From Chloroflexota bacterium (GTDB lineage Bacteria; Chloroflexota; Dormibacteria; Aeolococcales; Aeolococcaceae): 14,767 bases of DNA. Position 1 is the first letter of the stretch, and each line of letters opens with the position of its first letter. The notes below the pieces were generated by a model. That model was not told the origin of the DNA. It searched no databases and saw only the letters and a list, made by a program, of their open reading frames with translations. The stretch spans positions 1 through 14,767 of the forward strand of contig DNAU01000259.1 in the NCBI GenBank assembly GCA_003491925.1, read 5' to 3'. Both the position numbers and the translations under genes were made by a program. Below are positions 12,592 through 14,767 of this stretch, one piece after another.

Positions 12592-14688
12592 GTGGTGACC
12601 CGCATTGCCACCACCGGGGGTGTGGTAGAGCATCGGCCGAGCCGGCTCCGTGCGCCGGCTTCTTCTCGGTGGCTGCTCGGCTTGCTGGCGCTCGTGCTGG
12701 TGGCCGTGGGCGCCTTCGGGGTGGCCCGCGCGGTTGCCACCGGGTCAGTGGCGACCAGCGCGACCCAGGCGGCCGCCCAGGGCGTGGCCGTGGCGGCGAC
12801 CAGCCGCCTCTCCGCCTGGATCGGACAGGTCGACCAGGAGATGAACGAGTACGCGGCGGCCATCGTGGGTGCCTCGGCAGAAACGCCGCCCCAGCTCGCC
12901 GACACCTTCCAGACCCTGCTCACCCCCACCGGGGACTTCACCGTGCTCGAGCTGACCAATCTCAGCGGCCGGGTGATCGCCGCCAGCGGGGGCGCCGGGC
13001 TGGATCTCACCGGGGCATCGTGGCTCGCGAACCTCAGCGCGACCCCGCTGATCACCCCGATCAGCAAGGTCGGCGGCTCGCTGCAGTGGTACGTCGCCCG
13101 GCTGGCGACCACCGGCACCTTCGACGGCGCCCTGGTCGGCGGCCTGCAGGCCAGCCAGGTGGCCAACCTGTTGAGCTCCGTGGATCCCCCCGCGACCGCG
13201 GGCGAGCAGGTCCAGGTGGTTCTCCCCGGCGGCCTCCTCCTTTACAGCTCGGCGATGACCACCACGGAGCATGCCGGCCTCACCGCCGCCTCCATGATCG
13301 GTGACGGGGCGCTCCGCACCCGGGTCGCCTCCCCGGCGGTGACCGCCGCTCTCACCGGTGGCTCCGGGGCGACCAGCTACACCGCCGGCGGGGTCAGCAC
13401 CGTGGCCGGCTACGACGGCGTCTCCCTCCCTGGCTGGGTGATGGGGATCGTGGTCACCGAGCCGGCGGGAACCGGGGCGGCGACCGGGACGGGGCTGTTG
13501 GGACCGGCATGGCTGGTGCCCTCCCTGGCGCTGGCGGCGGGGCTGGTGCTGCTGCTGGCGGTCGCCGACCCGCGCCGCGCCCTGGTCGTCGCCGGTGCCG
13601 GCAGGCGGTTGCAGCGGGCCGGCGCCGGGCTCGTCACCCTCGAGCCCACCCATCGGCGTGGGTGGGGTGCAGACGCGGGCCCGGGCGTGGGAGCGGTCGC
13701 CTCGCCGCCGTCGGGGCCGGGAGGGGCCGCCCCGACCGTGGCCCGGGACGCCGTGCCGGTGGTGGGAACCCGCCTGCGCCGGCGCCTGCGTGGCCGCTAC
13801 GAGATCCTGGAGGTGATCGGCAGCGGCGGGGAGGGCCAGGTGCTGCGCGCCCTCGACCACCTGCACTCCCGGCAGGTGGCGATCAAGGTGAGGCGCATCG
13901 ATCCCCACGACCTCGCTCGCCGCCGCGACGTCCTCAACGAGGCGAGCGTCCTGCTCCGGATGACGCCTGACCCCCACGCCAGCGTGGTCCGCGAGGACTT
14001 CATCGTGGGTGACCGCTACTACCTGGTCATGGACTGGATCGACGGGACGCCGCTGGACCGGCTGCTGGCCGAGCAGGGGGACCCTGGCCTCCCCCTGGAG
14101 GCGGTGCTCGAGTGGATGGGGCAGGTCGCTGAGGTTCTCGACCACCTCCACGGCCAGAACCCGGTGACCGTCCACGGTGACGTCAAGCCCGGCAATGTGA
14201 TCCTCACCGCGGGGCCGGAGGGCCGCGCCATCCTGGTCGACTTCGGCATCTCGCAGCGCCACGAGCTCCCCCGGGAAGCCGGCGACGCCGGCGGGACGCG
14301 CCAGGTGGTGGGCAGCCCCGGGTTCATGGCCCCCGAGATGCTGGCCGGGGCGCCGCCGACCCCCGCCTCGGACGTCTTCAGCCTTGCCGCCACCACCCTC
14401 GCCCTCCTCACCGGCCATCCACCCCGGCTGGCCGAGGCGCCCGATTGGGGGCGGATCGATCCCGACCTCGCCACCGCCCTCGAGGCCGAGCTCAGGGCCG
14501 GGCTGGCGGTCGACCCGAGCCGGCGGCCCGCCTCCGCGTCGGCCCTCATCGCCTCCCTATGGGCGGCGGCCCGGGCCCCCGGCACCGGGCGGCGGGTGGC
14601 GTCCGCGGGACCCCGGGCGACCCCGGTGCGCGCGGCGCACGTTGCCGGGCAGCCCGCCGGCCGGACGGCGGGCCCCCGCCTGCGCTGA
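12592..14688 (+). CDS. Transmembrane Ser/Thr protein kinase with N-terminal extracytoplasmic sensor
   Basis: A 698-residue Hanks-type kinase. Order: short basic N-terminus; TM1 ~27-49; extracytoplasmic domain ~50-302 with a helical start (ATSRLSAWIGQVDQEMNEYA) and a beta-rich part (FTVLELTNLSGRVIAASG) resembling Cache-type ligand sensors; TM2 ~303-325; a Gly/Pro/Ala linker; kinase domain ~403-660. Kinase motifs: G-loop IGSGGEGQV (409-417), VAIK (Lys432), HGDVKPGN (528-535, Asp530), DFG (550-552), APE (580-582), then DVFSLA and DPSRRP. The catalytic-loop Arg is Gly (HGD, not HRD). The tail after ~660 is low-complexity Arg/Ala/Gly. GTG 12592 is used because TACAAT lies six bases upstream; the frame runs on to 12397 without homology. 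Canonical PknB has kinase first and sensor last; this order is reversed. Target and ligand unknown. Confidence 0.88.
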   Translation: MVTRIATTGGVVEHRPSRLRAPASSRWLLGLLALVLVAVGAFGVARAVATGSVATSATQAAAQGVAVAATSRLSAWIGQVDQEMNEYAAAIVGASAETPPQLADTFQTLLTPTGDFTVLELTNLSGRVIAASGGAGLDLTGASWLANLSATPLITPISKVGGSLQWYVARLATTGTFDGALVGGLQASQVANLLSSVDPPATAGEQVQVVLPGGLLLYSSAMTTTEHAGLTAASMIGDGALRTRVASPAVTAALTGGSGATSYTAGGVSTVAGYDGVSLPGWVMGIVVTEPAGTGAATGTGLLGPAWLVPSLALAAGLVLLLAVADPRRALVVAGAGRRLQRAGAGLVTLEPTHRRGWGADAGPGVGAVASPPSGPGGAAPTVARDAVPVVGTRLRRRLRGRYEILEVIGSGGEGQVLRALDHLHSRQVAIKVRRIDPHDLARRRDVLNEASVLLRMTPDPHASVVREDFIVGDRYYLVMDWIDGTPLDRLLAEQGDPGLPLEAVLEWMGQVAEVLDHLHGQNPVTVHGDVKPGNVILTAGPEGRAILVDFGISQRHELPREAGDAGGTRQVVGSPGFMAPEMLAGAPPTPASDVFSLAATTLALLTGHPPRLAEAPDWGRIDPDLATALEAELRAGLAVDPSRRPASASALIASLWAAARAPGTGRRVASAGPRATPVRAAHVAGQPAGRTAGPRLR
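14652..14673 (+). other. Perfect hairpin in the last codons of the kinase gene
   Basis: GCCCGCCG (14652-14659) and CGGCGGGC (14666-14673) pair perfectly around GCCGGA, ending 15 bases before the end of the stop codon. It is inside the low-complexity Arg/Gly/Ala tail, so it could be chance in GC-rich sequence. No T-run follows. The remaining 79 bases to the window end hold nothing I can identify. Confidence 0.2.
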
Positions 14689-14767
14689 CCCGGTCGCGCT
14701 GAGCGTCGGGCGTCACCGCCTCCCGGCGTGCTGCGGATCCTCTCCGGGCGTGGCCTCGGTGCCGCCG

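Noticed and set aside
12745..14418. 557-residue open frame on the minus strand opposite the kinase gene
   Set aside because: It is the antisense shadow of a high-GC coding region: His/Gly/Arg/Asp-rich, no domain pattern, and the plus strand has clear kinase motifs.
1..14767. tRNA, rRNA, CRISPR arrays, insertion sequences, attachment sites
   Set aside because: I looked for cloverleaf-like or rRNA-like segments, regularly spaced repeats, transposase motifs and terminal inverted repeats and found none; the only notable repeat is the short array at 4606-4655.

Overview
This is a GC-rich window (GC at almost every third codon position) whose core, about 1.7-9.5 kb, is a molybdenum locus: oxyanion uptake, its likely regulator, and most of molybdenum cofactor (Moco) synthesis. 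The organism looks like a high-GC, probably soil-type bacterium of the Actinobacteriota / Chloroflexota / Dormibacterota kind. The reasons are GTG/TTG starts, promoters with a -10 hexamer such as TACAAT placed six bases before the start codon (leaderless mRNAs), and a membrane Ser/Thr kinase. I cannot place it more precisely from sequence alone.

Layout. 1-1699 (+): the 3' part of a phosphoenolpyruvate hydrolase-family TIM barrel, a GC-rich hairpin, then a ComB-type 2-phosphosulfolactate phosphatase. 1703-5241 (-): a MerR-like HTH + TOBE regulator, an intergenic region with a striking palindrome/direct-repeat array, then a tightly overlapping lipoprotein / permease / ATPase operon for molybdate or tungstate uptake. 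5444-6544 (+): moaA, divergent from the regulator. 6529-9522 (-): moeA, a three-domain MoaD-MoaE-MoaC fusion, and moaB/mogA, packed with a 4-base gap and an ATGA overlap. This operon converges on moaA with a 16-base tail overlap. 9.7-12.2 kb (-): a truncated MFS transporter, a TspO/MBR protein with a leaderless promoter, and an SDR oxidoreductase with a degraded cofactor-binding motif. 12592-14688 (+): a transmembrane Ser/Thr kinase with an N-terminal extracytoplasmic sensor.

How the genes work together: the ABC transporter brings in MoO4/WO4, and the HTH-TOBE protein probably senses it and controls the transporter and/or moaA. MoaA plus the MoaC domain make cPMP; the MoaD plus MoaE domains form MPT synthase; MoaB/MogA adenylylates molybdopterin; MoeA inserts the metal. 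The most unusual item is the MoaD-MoaE-MoaC polypeptide. It places the MoaD C-terminal Gly-Gly, which must be free for thiocarboxylation, inside a longer chain, so the protein is expected to be cleaved or otherwise separated. The second is the operator-like array upstream of the transporter.
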